In this document: one piece after another, positions 63,415-64,000 of the stretch | Numbering within the stretch: the first letter of the stretch is position 1 | How the letters are laid out: the number at the start of each line of letters is the position of its first letter | From: an uncultured Dysgonomonas sp. | GTDB taxonomy: Bacteria; Bacteroidota; Bacteroidia; Bacteroidales; Dysgonomonadaceae | Assembly: GCF_934668725.1 (NCBI RefSeq) | Contig: NZ_CAKUOF010000003.1 | Coordinates: 1-64,000 of the forward strand | Direction: 5' to 3' | Length of the DNA stretch: 64,000 nt | The notes under the pieces: model-generated | What the model saw: the letters and a program-made list of their open reading frames with translations, nothing else | Databases searched by the model: none | Told to the model about the DNA's origin: nothing | Position numbers and translations under genes: made by a program

Positions 63415-64000
63415 ATGCCACAGATTAAAAATATACTAAAAGAAAGAATCCTTATATTGGATGGTGCCATGGGTACCATGATTCAGCGATATAAACTTAC
63501 CGAGGAAGATTTTCGTGGAGACAGGTTCAAAAATTCAACGACACTTCTTAAGGGTAATAATGATTTGCTATGCCTTACCCGTCCAGATGTTATTGAAGCT
63601 ATTCACTGTGAATATCTGGAAGCCGGGGCCGACATTATAGAGACAAACTCTTTTAATGCCAACTCCATATCTATGGACGACTATAATATGTCCGATTTGG
63701 TAAAGGAAATGAACATCGCAGCTGCTCGTCTGGCTCGTAAAGCTGCAGACGAATATACCAAACGTACGCCAGATAAACCGCGTTTTGTTGCAGGTTCAAT
63801 CGGTCCGACCAATAAGACTGCATCCATGAGTCCTAAAGTCGAAAATCCAATCTATCGCGCTGTTACTTTCGATGACCTTCATCAAGTGTACAAAGAGCAA
63901 ATAGAAGGCTTAATTGATGGTGGTGTAGATTTACTTTTGATAGAAACGATCTTTGACACGCTAAATGCAAAAGCTGCGCTCTTTGCAGCTGATGAAGTAC
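63415..64000 (+). CDS. metH: Cobalamin-dependent methionine synthase, 5' part (runs off the window)
   Basis: The first 195 codons of MetH are present. They encode the homocysteine-binding domain: ILILDGAMGTMIQ near the N-terminus, ETNSFNAN with the region around the first zinc-site fold, and AGSIGPTNKTASMSPK. The rest lies beyond 64000. The enzyme transfers a methyl group from methyltetrahydrofolate to homocysteine through B12, so this window shows two B12-linked loci (with the riboswitch at 38274). No riboswitch fits in the 15-bp gap upstream. Confidence 0.93.
   Translation, partial: MPQIKNILKERILILDGAMGTMIQRYKLTEEDFRGDRFKNSTTLLKGNNDLLCLTRPDVIEAIHCEYLEAGADIIETNSFNANSISMDDYNMSDLVKEMNIAAARLARKAADEYTKRTPDKPRFVAGSIGPTNKTASMSPKVENPIYRAVTFDDLHQVYKEQIEGLIDGGVDLLLIETIFDTLNAKAALFAADEV

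Noticed and set aside
1..64000. CRISPR arrays, tRNA, rRNA or tmRNA genes
   Set aside because: No spaced direct repeats of CRISPR type and no cloverleaf-like or rRNA-like sequence was noticed in the gaps on reading; an automated scan was not possible.

Overview
The window reads as an ordinary chromosomal segment of a Bacteroidota bacterium, most likely order Bacteroidales and possibly close to Dysgonomonas (genus is inference only). The evidence is low GC content, genes preceded by the Bacteroidota-type -7 box TAnnTTTG instead of strong Shine-Dalgarno sites, and typical Bacteroidota neighbourhoods: DUF3822-rsmD, bamD-rpoZ-DUF4293, tig-clpP-clpX-recQ, and an ECF sigma gene beside an N-terminally anchored beta-barrel gene. 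I saw no tRNA, rRNA, CRISPR array, insertion sequence, phage or conjugative module.

Layout. 1-727 is non-coding: a GC-richer element bounded by hairpins, then AT-rich DNA with short periodic repeats. 728-8356 holds tex, a sugar nucleotidyltransferase, a THUMP RNA methyltransferase, a GH10-like lipoprotein, a small membrane protein and a phosphoesterase lipoprotein. 8496-15382 is a tight six-gene surface-glycan operon: GT-B transferase, DRE-TIM aldolase fused to an unknown domain, CMP-sialate-synthetase-like enzyme, GT2, GtrB-like GT2 and a DUF6056 membrane protein. 15434-24626 carries valS, small membrane proteins, dinB, an ECF sigma factor, pdxH and the rplM-rpsI-rpsB-tsf operon. 24879-29201 has a sigma/membrane-barrel/lipoprotein operon and a RecD-like helicase. 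29319-33826 is housekeeping (DUF3822, rsmD, GT2, DUF4924, rfbD, marC). 33910-39371 contains a repeat-rich secreted protein, a three-subunit biotin-dependent acyl-CoA carboxylase operon, a cobalamin riboswitch upstream of it, and a lipoprotein. 39860-50792 has eno, ppa, xerD, an FtsB/DivIC-like gene, rsmG, an MBL hydrolase, DUF4293, rpoZ, bamD, and a GH3/Crp pair. 51164-63399 has tig, clpP, clpX, recQ, coaD, an S41 protease, an acidic unknown, smpB and two tandem DUF6056 genes. metH starts at 63415 and runs off the window.

The items most worth a second look are: the glycan operon, which pairs a CMP-ketosugar synthetase with an aldolase fusion and no NeuB-type synthase; three DUF6056 paralogues sharing an Asp-Asp-Trp loop, consistent with polyprenyl-phosphate-sugar-dependent GT-C enzymes; the B12 riboswitch ahead of the carboxylase operon, followed by a 13-codon ORF, a possible terminator and a second promoter; and the sigma factor coupled to a protein with an inner-membrane-like anchor and a beta-barrel.
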